A stretch of 64,000 nt of DNA from the NCBI GenBank assembly GCA_039185015.1, contig JBCDAU010000003.1:62001-126000 (forward strand), read 5' to 3'. Of the stretch, positions 1 through 7,759 are shown piece after piece. Each line of letters opens with the position of its first letter. Position 1 is the first letter of the stretch. The position numbers and the translations under genes are program-made. This stretch comes from JBCBSZ01 sp039185015 (lineage in GTDB: Bacteria; Actinomycetota; Acidimicrobiia; Acidimicrobiales; Poriferisodalaceae). Below the pieces are notes generated by a model. It did not search any database. It had not been told where the DNA came from and saw only the letters and a list, made by a program, of their open reading frames with translations.

Positions 1-371
1 CCGAGGTGACCGCGGGTCGCCATGGATCGGATGAACACGTCCTCGTCGGTCGAGTGCGTCTGCATGCGCACCCGGTCGCCGAGGATCGCTCCCCCGCTGA
101 ACGGCGACGTCGGATCGATGGCCAGCACGGCCACCCGGTCCCCGCGGGCACGCACCACACCGGTCAGAGCGCTGGTGAGCGTCGACTTGCCGGCGCCCGG
201 CGCCCCGGTCAGGCCGACGGTGTACGCCGGATCGACCCCACGTCGATGCGCCGCGTGGCCGACCGCACGGGCGCCCTGACCACCCCGCTCGACGAGCGAG
301 AGCAGCCGAGCGAGCGAGCGGCGGTCGCGCTGCACGGCCGCGGTGAGCAGCTCATCGGGGTCGTGGTTCAT
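1..371 (-). CDS. meaB: MeaB/ArgK-type GTPase (G3E family), C-terminus cut by window edge
   Basis: This is the first 123 residues of a P-loop GTPase of the MeaB/ArgK/LAO-transport-kinase family. Family members act as chaperones that load and protect adenosylcobalamin-dependent methylmalonyl-CoA mutase. An alpha-helical lead of about 50 residues is followed by the Walker A motif GAPGAGKST (residues 56-64) and then AIDPTSPFSGGAILGDRVRM, which is characteristic of the family. The ATG at 371-369 opens the frame. The gene runs off the left edge, so the switch regions and dimerisation arm are not visible and no mutase gene can be seen. A B12-dependent mutase would fit the B12-binding regulators further along, but that link is inference. 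Confidence 0.85.
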   Translation of the reverse strand, partial: MNHDPDELLTAAVQRDRRSLARLLSLVERGGQGARAVGHAAHRRGVDPAYTVGLTGAPGAGKSTLTSALTGVVRARGDRVAVLAIDPTSPFSGGAILGDRVRMQTHSTDEDVFIRSMATRGHL

Positions 372-531
372 CGGCACAGCCGACGATGGTCGCACCTGGA
401 CCGGGCTGGACCCAACCCGACCTCGGCTTCGCTCGGAGGGCGTCGACGAGGACCGACCGGGCGACCTCGGGCCCGGGGATCGCGGTTCCACCGAGCTGGA
501 GCCACCTCGAGTTCGTGGTTGACTGGACCCG

Positions 532-663
532 GTGCCGACACTGCTCGCTCACGGGAACAACCTCGACGAGGCGCTCTTCATCGGTGCTCCGTTGCTGGCC
601 GTGGTGCTGCTGGTCTACACGGCGTGGCGTCGGGCCCGAGAGCTCGAGGCCGAGGAGGGTTGA
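532..663 (+). CDS. Small single-pass membrane protein, 43 aa
   Basis: A 43-codon frame opens with GTG four codons after an in-frame TGA (520-522) and ends at TGA 661-663, 11 bp before the convergent murA stop. It encodes a short polar start, one hydrophobic helix (about residues 14-30, FIGAPLLAVVLLVYTAW) and a charged RRAREL-EAEE tail, so a membrane-anchored microprotein is the natural reading. No ribosome-binding site is obvious. No known family is recognised. The helix followed by a positively charged cytoplasmic tail argues for real coding, but the length leaves room for doubt. Confidence 0.5.
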   Translation: MPTLLAHGNNLDEALFIGAPLLAVVLLVYTAWRRARELEAEEG

Positions 664-674
664 GCGGCCGGGCG

Positions 675-1925
675 TCAGGTCCGCTCGATGGTCGCTCCGA
701 CGGAGCGCAACGCTCCGACGAGGTCCTCGTAGCCGCGATCGATGTGGTCGGCGTCGGAGATGACGGTCTGGCCGTCGGCGCCGAGGGCGGCGCAGACGAG
801 GGCGGCGCCGGCACGGATGTCGTGGGCACGCACCGGGGCTCCGGAGAGCCGCTCGACGCCGCGCACGACGGCGTGGTGCCCCTCGACCCGGATGTCGGCC
901 CCCATGCGCACGAGCTCGGCCACGTACTTCCAGCGGCCGCCCTGGAACACGTTCTCGGTCACGATCGAGACGCCGTCGGCCACCGACAGCCCGGCGACCA
1001 GGAAGGGCTTGTAGTCGGTCGCGACGCCCGGGTACGGCAGGGTGGCCACGTCGACCGCACGACCCCGCCGGGGCATCGCGGCCCACAGGCCGGCGGAGTC
1101 GTTCGACACCCGCATGCCCATCCCCGTCAGCTTCGCGATGACCATGTCCATGTGCTCGTGGCGGGCGCCCAGCAGGCTCAACTCGCCGCCGGCGACGGCC
1201 AGCGCCGACAGGTAGGTGGCGGCCTGGATGCGGTCGGGCACCACGGTGTGCTCGGTGGGAGCGAGCTCCTCGACCCCCTCGACCACGAGGGTCGACGTGC
1301 CGACGCCGCTGATTCGACCGCCCATGCGGTTGAGGAAGGTGGCCAGGTCGGCGATCTCGGGCTCGCGTGCCGCGTTGTCGATCGTGGTGGTGCCCTTCGC
1401 CAGCACCGATGCCATCAACAGGTTCTCGGTGGCGCCGACGCTCGGGTACTCGAGCACCACCCGGTCGCCCAGGAGCACCTCGGCACGCGCGTCGATCACA
1501 CCGTGGTCCTGACTGAACACGACGCCGAGCGACTGCAGCCCGGCGAGGTGGAGATCGATCGGCCGATGGCCGAAGTCGTCCCCACCCGGCATCGCCACCT
1601 GCGCCCGACCGAACCGGCCGAGCAAGGGTCCGAGGACGACGATCGACGCCCGCATCTGCTCGACGAGGTCGTGAGGGGCCCGGGGGTCGAGCTCGTCGGG
1701 GATGTCGACCGTGACGGTCCCGCCGTCGATCGAGGTGTGGGCGCCCATCACCTCGAGCAACCGGCACATGATGCTCACGTCCGTGATCGCCGGCACCGAG
1801 TGCAGGCGATGTCGGCCCGGCGCCAGGATGGTGGCAGCGAGGAGCTTCAGGGCGCTGTTCTTGGCACCGACGATGGGGAGCTCCCCGTCGAGCGGCCCAC
1901 TGCGTTCGACGACGATCGACGTCAC
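675..1925 (-). CDS. murA: UDP-N-acetylglucosamine 1-carboxyvinyltransferase (MurA), Cys-to-Asp variant
   Basis: MurA transfers enolpyruvate from PEP to UDP-GlcNAc, the first committed step of peptidoglycan synthesis in the cytoplasm. The 416-residue product has the two-domain EPSP-synthase-like fold sequence, with K22-N23 in GAKNSALK and the conserved RPIDLHL segment. The active-site loop reads PGGDDFG, so the usual PEP-adduct cysteine is Asp116. That change is known from Mycobacterium and Chlamydia and makes the enzyme insensitive to fosfomycin. I chose the GTG at 1925: it matches the family N-terminus, whereas the longer frame to 1985 would overlap the divergent transporter start. A short palindrome (GTCTG-A-CAGAC, 1933-1943) lies just upstream. 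Confidence 0.95.
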   Translation of the reverse strand: MTSIVVERSGPLDGELPIVGAKNSALKLLAATILAPGRHRLHSVPAITDVSIMCRLLEVMGAHTSIDGGTVTVDIPDELDPRAPHDLVEQMRASIVVLGPLLGRFGRAQVAMPGGDDFGHRPIDLHLAGLQSLGVVFSQDHGVIDARAEVLLGDRVVLEYPSVGATENLLMASVLAKGTTTIDNAAREPEIADLATFLNRMGGRISGVGTSTLVVEGVEELAPTEHTVVPDRIQAATYLSALAVAGGELSLLGARHEHMDMVIAKLTGMGMRVSNDSAGLWAAMPRRGRAVDVATLPYPGVATDYKPFLVAGLSVADGVSIVTENVFQGGRWKYVAELVRMGADIRVEGHHAVVRGVERLSGAPVRAHDIRAGAALVCAALGADGQTVISDADHIDRGYEDLVGALRSVGATIERT

Positions 1926-1978
1926 CGCACCAGTCTGACAGACCGCTCCCACGACTCCTCGGTTGGTCGGCCGGCCCG

Positions 1979-3496
1979 GTGACAACCCTCACACAACGGC
2001 TGGTCGTCGACGACGAGGAGCTCGCCGGACTCCGTGCGCCGCGCACCGACCTCCTCCGCGAACGGGTCGGCGGGCCCGACGACTTCGGCATCGATCGCGG
2101 CCCGTTCGAGCGCTACCGCCGGACGCTCGAGGTGACCCCTCGTGATGACGGTCGCCACGACGTCGTCCAGCGCATCGACTACCGACTCGCCGTCCGCTAC
2201 TGGCGTTGGCTGCTCCACCTGCCGGTGCGGTGGCGGATCCAACGACCCGGCGAGAAGACCCCCTGGTGGGCTCCACCCGATGTCGTCGACGCCCGCGCGG
2301 CGGTCGCCCTGTCGACGCTGACGATCGTGGCGATCATCGGCGGGTACCTGTCGACCCTGATCGGCCAGACGATGACCTTCGCCGCCGACGAGTTCGGCTC
2401 CGACGAGCGGGCCCAGGGCTTCGCCCTCGGAGCGGTGCGAATCGGCGCCGTGATCGCCCTGGCGATGGTGGCCGTGGCCGATCGACGGGGACGGCGGATC
2501 GTCCTCGTCGGCGCCTGCGCGCTGGGTATCACCGCCTCCGCGACCGGTGCGCTCGCCCCCGACCTGACGACGCTCACACTGAGCCAGATCGTCGGGCGGT
2601 CGTTCGCCACGACCCTCGTCATCATCGTGCCGATCCTCGCTGCCGAGGAGATGCCCTCAGGCTCGCGCGCCTATGCGCTCGGACTCCTCGCGCTGTGCTC
2701 GTCGTTGGGCAGCGGCTTCGCCGTGATGGCCCTCCCGCTGGCCGATCTCGGTGAACGCGCCTGGCGGCTCATCTACCTCGTCCCGCTCCTGGCGCTGCCC
2801 GTGGTGCGCAACGTCTGGCGCAACCTGCCCGAGAGCCGACGGTACGAGGCCCACGCCGCCGATCGGGCCGGCCGGGTCCGCCTCGGGCAGTACCGCGGCC
2901 GCCTCGCGCTGCTCGCCCTGACCGGCTTCCTGCTGAACGTCTTCGTGGCCCCCGCAGCCCAGTTCCGCAACCGGTTCCTCGACGACGAGCGCGGCTTCTC
3001 GGCGACCGAGATCTCCGGCTTCACGCTCCTCACGTCGACACCGGCCGGTATCGGCGTCGTGTTGGGCAGCCAGCTGGCGGACCGATGGGCGCGCAAGCCC
3101 GTCGCCGCCTTCGGCTTCACCGCCTCGGCCGTGCTGACGGCGGCGTTCTACCTGTCGGACGGGTTCGAGCTGTGGCTGTTCGCGCTCAGCGGCACGATCC
3201 TCGGAGCGTTCGCGGTCCCGGCGTTCAAGGTCTACGAGCCGGAGATGTTCCCGACCCGCCTGCGCGGTCGTGCGAACGGCATCATCACCGCGGTGACCCT
3301 CGTCGGTTCGGTCACGGGACTGGTCACGACCGGGCTGCTCACGGATCCGCTCGGCGGGCTGGGGCAGGCGCTCGCCGTCGTCTGCATCGGCGGCATCCTC
3401 GCCGCGACGCTCATCCTGCTCCGCTTCCCCGAGACCGCGAACGAGGAGCTGGAGGCCATCAACCCCGCCGACCGCGACGACCGGGAGGTCAGCTGA
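1979..3496 (+). CDS. Major facilitator superfamily transporter
   Basis: A 505-residue membrane carrier. Unusually for the family, about 105 mostly polar residues precede the first membrane helix (around residue 110). Helices then follow in the usual two sets, with the loop motif VADRRGRRIVL between helices 2 and 3 and a related QLADRWARKP in the second half, both signatures of sugar-porter-like or general MFS proteins. The substrate cannot be told. GTG 1979-1981 starts the frame, 53 bp from the divergent murA start. The stop codon is overlapped by the first copy of a 29-bp direct repeat (see 3495-3631). Confidence 0.85.
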   Translation: MTTLTQRLVVDDEELAGLRAPRTDLLRERVGGPDDFGIDRGPFERYRRTLEVTPRDDGRHDVVQRIDYRLAVRYWRWLLHLPVRWRIQRPGEKTPWWAPPDVVDARAAVALSTLTIVAIIGGYLSTLIGQTMTFAADEFGSDERAQGFALGAVRIGAVIALAMVAVADRRGRRIVLVGACALGITASATGALAPDLTTLTLSQIVGRSFATTLVIIVPILAAEEMPSGSRAYALGLLALCSSLGSGFAVMALPLADLGERAWRLIYLVPLLALPVVRNVWRNLPESRRYEAHAADRAGRVRLGQYRGRLALLALTGFLLNVFVAPAAQFRNRFLDDERGFSATEISGFTLLTSTPAGIGVVLGSQLADRWARKPVAAFGFTASAVLTAAFYLSDGFELWLFALSGTILGAFAVPAFKVYEPEMFPTRLRGRANGIITAVTLVGSVTGLVTTGLLTDPLGGLGQALAVVCIGGILAATLILLRFPETANEELEAINPADRDDREVS

Positions 3497-3631
3497 GCGG
3501 GATACACCGACCGAGAGGTCGGCGAGGGCCAGAGCGGCCCGTCGAGCGAGCGGATGCGCAGACCCACCGCAGGTGGGACGCAGCATCGAGGAAGCGAGAC
3601 CAGAGCGGGAAACACCGACCGAGAGGTCGGC
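3495..3631. repeat. Direct repeat of 29 bp with hairpin, bracketing a convergent intergenic region
   Basis: Two copies of a 29-bp sequence, 28 of 29 bases identical, lie at 3495-3523 and 3603-3631. Each contains a perfect hairpin, CCGACC-GAGA-GGTCGG (3507-3522 and 3615-3630). The first copy overlaps the transporter stop codon and the second overlaps the hydrolase stop codon, so each convergent gene ends inside a copy. The hairpins may act as terminators, although no T-run follows. The 77-bp element lies between and partly under them. Confidence 0.8.
3532..3608 (+). repeat. 77-bp structured intergenic element, copy A
   Basis: This element aligns without gaps to 33803-33879 on the minus strand (59 of 77 bases identical). 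Centre positions form a hairpin (arms 6 bp, loop GCA, CCCACC/GGTGGG) inside an outer 5-bp stem GATGC/GCATC. The other copy has GCCGAC/GTCGGC at the hairpin, so three base pairs changed on both sides at once. The flanks, including GCAGCATCGAGGAAG, are invariant. It begins 36 bp after the upstream gene's stop codon. No function is known to me; an RNA 3' element or a REP-like DNA element are both possible. Confidence 0.75.
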
Positions 3632-4191
3632 TAGAGGGAACGGACCCAGCCGGCCACCAGCTCGGCGATCTCGTCGTCGGCGCCCCTGAGGTCGTGCCGC
3701 TTGCCCTCGAGGAGGTGGGTGGTGAGCGGTCCGGGGATCGCCGCCAGGTGGTGGGCCAGCTCCTCCGGCGTGCCGAACGGGTCCTTGGTGCCCGAGATGG
3801 CCAGCACCGGGACCTCGATCTGTGGGAGATGCTCGATGCGGAGCTTCTCCGGCTTGCCCGGCGGATGGAGCGGGTACGCGATCACGACGAGCCCCTTCGC
3901 CGGGAGCTCCTCGGCGATGGCCATCGAGCACATGCGCCCGCCCATGGACCGACCGCCGAGCACGAGCTGGTCTGGGGCGAGCCCGGTCCGCTCGGCCAGG
4001 TCCCCCGCGGCCTCGACGACCGCGGCGATCAGCTTCGGCGCGCGATCCGGCGCCTTCCGACCCTCCCGGCGATACGGGAAGTCGACCCGCTCGGTGGTGA
4101 TCTCGCCGAGCGCGGCCTCGATCGCCCGGAGCGAGGGATGGTCGGCGCCCGTCCCCGCGCCGGGGAACAGCAACATCGCCCGGTCGTCCAT
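3631..4191 (-). CDS. Alpha/beta hydrolase, KANL3/TEX30-like
   Basis: A compact 186-residue hydrolase fold. The nucleophile elbow is GGRSMGGR (about residues 78-85), with the oxyanion segment LLFPGAG near the N-terminus. Asp in ISGTKDPFG and His in LLEGKRHDL are the likely rest of the catalytic triad. Size and spacing match the small KANL3/TEX30-type branch (dienelactone-hydrolase-like), whose substrates are mostly unknown. The ATG at 4191 lies 17 bp from the divergent crotonase gene. A soluble cytoplasmic enzyme is expected, as no signal peptide is seen. Confidence 0.85.
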   Translation of the reverse strand: MDDRAMLLFPGAGTGADHPSLRAIEAALGEITTERVDFPYRREGRKAPDRAPKLIAAVVEAAGDLAERTGLAPDQLVLGGRSMGGRMCSMAIAEELPAKGLVVIAYPLHPPGKPEKLRIEHLPQIEVPVLAISGTKDPFGTPEELAHHLAAIPGPLTTHLLEGKRHDLRGADDEIAELVAGWVRSL

Positions 4192-4208
4192 CGCGGGGAC
4201 GGTAGGCG

Positions 4209-5000
4209 ATGATGGCCGGCATGGCAGACGTGGTGATCGTGGAGCGCAGCGAGTCGACGGCGGTCGTCACGCTCAACCGGCCCGGCCAGCGCAACGCGCT
4301 GAGCTCCGAGCTGATCCGGGCCGTGCCACCGATCCTGGCCGAGCTCGACGCCGACGACGACGTCACGGCCATCGTGCTCACCGGTGCCGACCCGGCGTTC
4401 TGCGCCGGACTCGACCTCAAGGAGCTGGGCAGCACGGGCGGCAACCTCGGCGTGGGCGGGGCTGATGGCTCTGCCCGCCGTGGCCCCTTCGGTGAGCTCT
4501 CGACGCCGCTGATCGGCGCGGTCAACGGTGTCGCCGTGACCGGCGGGCTCGAGTACGCGCTCGCCTGCGACTTCCTGATCGCCTCCGACCGGGCGGGCTT
4601 CGCCGACACCCACGCCCGTGTCGGCGTGATGCCCGGTTGGGGCCTGACGGTGCTGCTCCCCCAGGCCGTCGGCGTCCGTCGAGCCCGCCAGATGAGCGTC
4701 ACCGGCAACTACGTCGACGCGGCCACGGCACTCGCCTGGGGACTGGTCAACGAGGTCGTCCCCCACGACGGGCTCCTCCCCCGGGCCCTGCAGCTCGGTC
4801 GCGACATCGCCTCGAACGACCGTGCCGGCGTCGCCCAGATGCTTCGGACCTACCGGGCCACGAGCGACGTCGACGGTGCCACCGCCTGGGAGGTCGAGTC
4901 CCGCCTGGCCGCCGAGTGGAGCCCGCGCATCTCGCCGGAGGAGGTCGAGCGACGCCGGGGAGCCATCCAGGACCGAGGCCGCGGCCAGGTCGGCGGATGA
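4209..5000 (+). CDS. Enoyl-CoA hydratase/isomerase family (crotonase) protein
   Basis: A crotonase-fold protein of about 260 residues that acts on CoA thioesters. The oxyanion-hole segments are visible as FCAGLDL and NGVAVTGGLEYAL. The first catalytic Glu position is kept (GGLE). The second, normally in PE-x-x-G before PGxGG, reads DTHARVGVMPGWG, so Glu is replaced and classical hydration of enoyl-CoA may be lost. It could be an isomerase, hydrolase or other crotonase. ATGs at 4209, 4212 and 4221 are all possible starts; MADVVIVERS from 4221 looks most like the family N-terminus. It ends 3 bp before the convergent J-domain gene. Confidence 0.85.
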   Translation: MMAGMADVVIVERSESTAVVTLNRPGQRNALSSELIRAVPPILAELDADDDVTAIVLTGADPAFCAGLDLKELGSTGGNLGVGGADGSARRGPFGELSTPLIGAVNGVAVTGGLEYALACDFLIASDRAGFADTHARVGVMPGWGLTVLLPQAVGVRRARQMSVTGNYVDAATALAWGLVNEVVPHDGLLPRALQLGRDIASNDRAGVAQMLRTYRATSDVDGATAWEVESRLAAEWSPRISPEEVERRRGAIQDRGRGQVGG

Positions 5001-5003
5001 GCG

Positions 5004-5702
5004 CTACGCGCTGAGGAGGATCTCGCGGGCTCGGGTGAGCTCGTCGATCCGGGCGGCGGCGTCGACGTCGGCGCCACCGTGGTCGGGATGCGCGGCGACG
5101 ACGAGCTCGCGGAAGGCGCGCACGACCTCCTTGCGGGATGGATCGGCCTCGAGGCCGAGCACGTCCCGCGCCCAGACGAGGGGGTCGCCGACCACGCCGA
5201 CGAGCGCACCGGCGGCGCCCTGTTGCCCCGTGATGAAGCGGACCAACTCGGGGCCATGTCCGCCGGCCCACGATGCGGCCCGGGCGATCAGCTCGAGGAT
5301 CTCGTGCCGGGGCCCGGGCTGGAGCTGCCCGGCGGCGTACACCGCGGCGAGGATCTGAGGGAGAGGCGGGACGTCCTTGGCGAAGTCGAAGGCGATGCGC
5401 TCACCGTCGCCGACGAGGCGGTGCACCGACCGGGTCAGACCGATGCGATCGACCTGGAAGCGGTGACGGAGACGAGGCTGCTTGATGCTCCTGCCGAGGT
5501 CGAGATCGCGGCACAGCAGCGCCACCTCGTCCTGCAGGTCCTCGTCGAGGGCATGGGCGTTGGCCGCCACGACGCCGGCGAGCAGGATCCCGCCGAAGCC
5601 GGGAGCCGGGTCGCAGGGCAGGGTCGAGAAACCCAGCGCCACCCGACGGGTGGGCGCGATCGGACGGCTGTGCCAGACCTCGAGCTCGGCGAGCAGGGAC
5701 AT
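5004..5702 (-). CDS. J-domain protein (DnaJ-like co-chaperone) with N-terminal unknown domain
   Basis: A 232-residue protein whose last 60 residues form a J domain, with helix II, the invariant HPD loop (VVAAHPDHGG) and helix III ending at the C-terminus. J domains stimulate the ATPase of Hsp70/DnaK. The first 170 residues are of unknown family, with a hydrophobic GILLAGVVAANAH segment. The glycine-rich and zinc-finger parts of a true DnaJ are absent, so this is a specialised co-chaperone with a C-terminal J domain. The start is the ATG 5702 (MSLLAELEVW). The gene upstream (5755-6276) is in the same direction, 52 bp away. Confidence 0.8.
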   Translation of the reverse strand: MSLLAELEVWHSRPIAPTRRVALGFSTLPCDPAPGFGGILLAGVVAANAHALDEDLQDEVALLCRDLDLGRSIKQPRLRHRFQVDRIGLTRSVHRLVGDGERIAFDFAKDVPPLPQILAAVYAAGQLQPGPRHEILELIARAASWAGGHGPELVRFITGQQGAAGALVGVVGDPLVWARDVLGLEADPSRKEVVRAFRELVVAAHPDHGGADVDAAARIDELTRAREILLSA

Positions 5703-5754
5703 TCGAGAGAACGGTACCGGCACCGGATCCGCGACCCGAAGCCCGGAGCGGACC

Positions 5755-6276
5755 TCAGACGACGGGTCGGAGCGCGTTGCGCAACGCGGCAGCGGTCTCG
5801 CGGATCTCATCGGCCGAAGCCTCGTCGCCGACGAGGTGACGAACCCGGTCGGCGAGCGCTCGGACGGTCGCCCAGTACCTCCCGTCCAGGCCGAACGGCA
5901 CGCGGTCGTCCGAGGTCGCCTCGAGCGCGCCGACCAGCTCGACCACCGGCGCGAGCCGGGTGGGATCCTTGGCCAGCGTGTCGGCGACCACGAACCAGGT
6001 CGAGATGGCATCGGTCGACGCCTCGTCGCGCACCTCGTCGTCGATGGGCAGCGAGTCGGGGAACAGCACCGCTTCCGGGATGCGCTCGGTGCGGTCGGCG
6101 TCGGCGGCCGCGACGACCAGGAAGTCGTCCTCGTCCCACCCCGCCTCGATCTCGGCCTCACCGAGCTGGAGAGCGAGCTCGTCGAGCTCCTCATCGGTCA
6201 GCTCGGGCACCTCGAACGCCACCTCGTCGATGACCTCGTCGCCGTCGCGGTTCGCGGCCGGATCCTGCTCCTCCAC
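5755..6276 (-). CDS. Acidic hypothetical protein
   Basis: A 173-residue protein of no recognised family. It is strongly acidic in its first half (EEQDP, DEVIDEVAFEVPELTDEELDELA) and has no membrane segment or signal peptide, so it is probably cytoplasmic. The chosen start is GTG 6276; upstream codons in the same frame run into the divergent glpX gene, and their composition is no longer acidic. It may form a two-gene unit with the J-domain gene, 52 bp downstream. Confidence 0.65.
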   Translation of the reverse strand: MEEQDPAANRDGDEVIDEVAFEVPELTDEELDELALQLGEAEIEAGWDEDDFLVVAAADADRTERIPEAVLFPDSLPIDDEVRDEASTDAISTWFVVADTLAKDPTRLAPVVELVGALEATSDDRVPFGLDGRYWATVRALADRVRHLVGDEASADEIRETAAALRNALRPVV

Positions 6277-6334
6277 CTCACGCTCCGTTCGCCCTGCGGC
6301 CTGGCACCGTCGGGGGTGGGCCGGAGTATGGTCG

Positions 6335-7339
6335 ATGAGCGTGAGCGAACGGAAGCACGGAGAAGTCCCCGACCGGAACCTGGCGCTCGAACTGGTGCGC
6401 GTGACCGAGGCGGCCGCGATGGCCGCGGCTCGGTACATGGGCCGGGGCGACAAGGAGGGTGCCGACGGCGCAGCGGTCGACGCGATGCGCAACATCCTCG
6501 CCTCGGTGCCCATGGACGGCACCGTCATCATCGGCGAGGGCGAGAAGGACGAGGCGCCGATGCTCTACAACGGCGAGCGCATCGGCGACGGATCACCGCC
6601 GCGGGCCGACATCGCCGTCGATCCGATCGATGGCACGACCCTGACGGCGCTCGGGCGGGCGAACGCCCTGTCGGTCATCGCCGTGTCCGACGGCGGGACG
6701 CTGTTCGATCCCGGCCCGTGCGTCTACATGGAGAAGATCGCCGTGGGGCCGGAGGCCGCCGACGCGATCGACATCACGAAGAGCGCTACCGAGAACGTCA
6801 ACATGGTCGCCGAGGCGCTCAACCGCACGCCCCGTGACCTCACCGCCGTCGTGCTCGATCGTGACCGCCATCGCGACCTCATCGCCGAGCTGCGCGACGT
6901 CGGCTGCCGGATCCGCCTCATCCCCGACGGCGACGTCGCCGGCGCGATCTCGACCGCCTGGCCCGACTCGGGCGCCGACATCCTGTTCGGGATCGGCGGG
7001 ACCCCAGAGGGCGTCATCGCCGCCGTCGCGATGCGCTGCATGGACGGCAACCTGCAGGGTCGCTTGTGGCCCCGCAACGACAAGGAGCGCACGGCCGCGC
7101 TGGAGGCCGGGTACGACCTGGAGCGGACCTACGGCATCGAGGATCTCGCCAAGGGCGAGAACGCCTTCTTCGCCGCGACGGGCATCACCGACGGCGACCT
7201 GCTCCAGGGCGTGCGCTTCACCAAGCGCGGCGCCACCACGCAGTCGCTGGTGATGCGCACGAAATCGGGCACGGTCCGCCTCGTCAACGCCAGCCACCGC
7301 CTGGCGAAGATCAACGAGTACGCCGAGATCGACTACTGA
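6335..7339 (+). CDS. glpX: Fructose-1,6-bisphosphatase, class II (GlpX)
   Basis: GlpX removes the C1 phosphate of fructose-1,6-bisphosphate in gluconeogenesis and is usually the only FBPase in actinobacteria. The 334-residue product has the metal-binding signatures IIGEGEKDEAPML (about residues 67-79) and DPIDGTT (about 98-104) and the conserved GIGGTPEG segment. It is a soluble cytoplasmic enzyme. The start is ATG 6335; an in-frame GTG six bases later is also possible. A TATGGT hexamer (6327-6332) close to the start may be part of the promoter. It converges on atpC, 24 bp away. Confidence 0.95.
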   Translation: MSVSERKHGEVPDRNLALELVRVTEAAAMAAARYMGRGDKEGADGAAVDAMRNILASVPMDGTVIIGEGEKDEAPMLYNGERIGDGSPPRADIAVDPIDGTTLTALGRANALSVIAVSDGGTLFDPGPCVYMEKIAVGPEAADAIDITKSATENVNMVAEALNRTPRDLTAVVLDRDRHRDLIAELRDVGCRIRLIPDGDVAGAISTAWPDSGADILFGIGGTPEGVIAAVAMRCMDGNLQGRLWPRNDKERTAALEAGYDLERTYGIEDLAKGENAFFAATGITDGDLLQGVRFTKRGATTQSLVMRTKSGTVRLVNASHRLAKINEYAEIDY

Positions 7340-7363
7340 CGCCCGAGCGCCGAGGGGGCCCGC

Positions 7364-7753
7364 TCAGCCGAAGTCGTTGGTGGCGACGCGGACCAGGGTC
7401 TGCGCCCAGCGCAGCTCGTCCTGAGCGCTCTCGTCCTCGCCACGTCCGACCTCGACCTCGGCCTCGCTGACCATGGCGCGGGCGGTGTCGAGGTCGATGC
7501 GCTCGGCCGGCTCGGCGATGTCGGAGAGGATCGTCACGGCATTGCCGGAGACCTCGACGAACCCACCCCGGACCGCTGCTGCGGTCTGGGTGCCGTCGGC
7601 CTGCCAGAGACGGACGGCACCGATCTCGAGCACGCCGATGAAGGGCGCGTGGTCGTTAAGGAAGGCGATGTCGCCGTCGGAGGTCCGGGCGAGCACCTGG
7701 GTGCACTCGCCGGAGAAGAGGATCTCCTCAGGGCTGACGAGGTCGACCTGCAC
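7364..7753 (-). CDS. atpC: ATP synthase F1 subunit epsilon
   Basis: The last gene of the ATP synthase operon. The 129-residue product has the N-terminal beta-sandwich of epsilon (MQVDLVSPEEILFSGECTQV, then NDHAPFIGVLEIGAV), followed by the helical C-terminal domain that regulates rotation. It sits on the central stalk beside gamma and limits ATP hydrolysis. The gene begins 6 bp after atpD. Confidence 0.95.
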   Translation of the reverse strand: MQVDLVSPEEILFSGECTQVLARTSDGDIAFLNDHAPFIGVLEIGAVRLWQADGTQTAAAVRGGFVEVSGNAVTILSDIAEPAERIDLDTARAMVSEAEVEVGRGEDESAQDELRWAQTLVRVATNDFG

Positions 7754-7759
7754 CGTCGA

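Noticed and set aside
1926..1985. Longer MurA start at 1985
   Set aside because: It would overlap the divergent transporter gene and add 20 residues unlike MurA. GTG 1925 matches the family.
2657..4708. A 683-codon minus-strand frame over the transporter, hydrolase and crotonase
   Set aside because: It crosses three real genes and the intergenic repeats; the repeated peptide in it comes from the 29-bp direct repeat.
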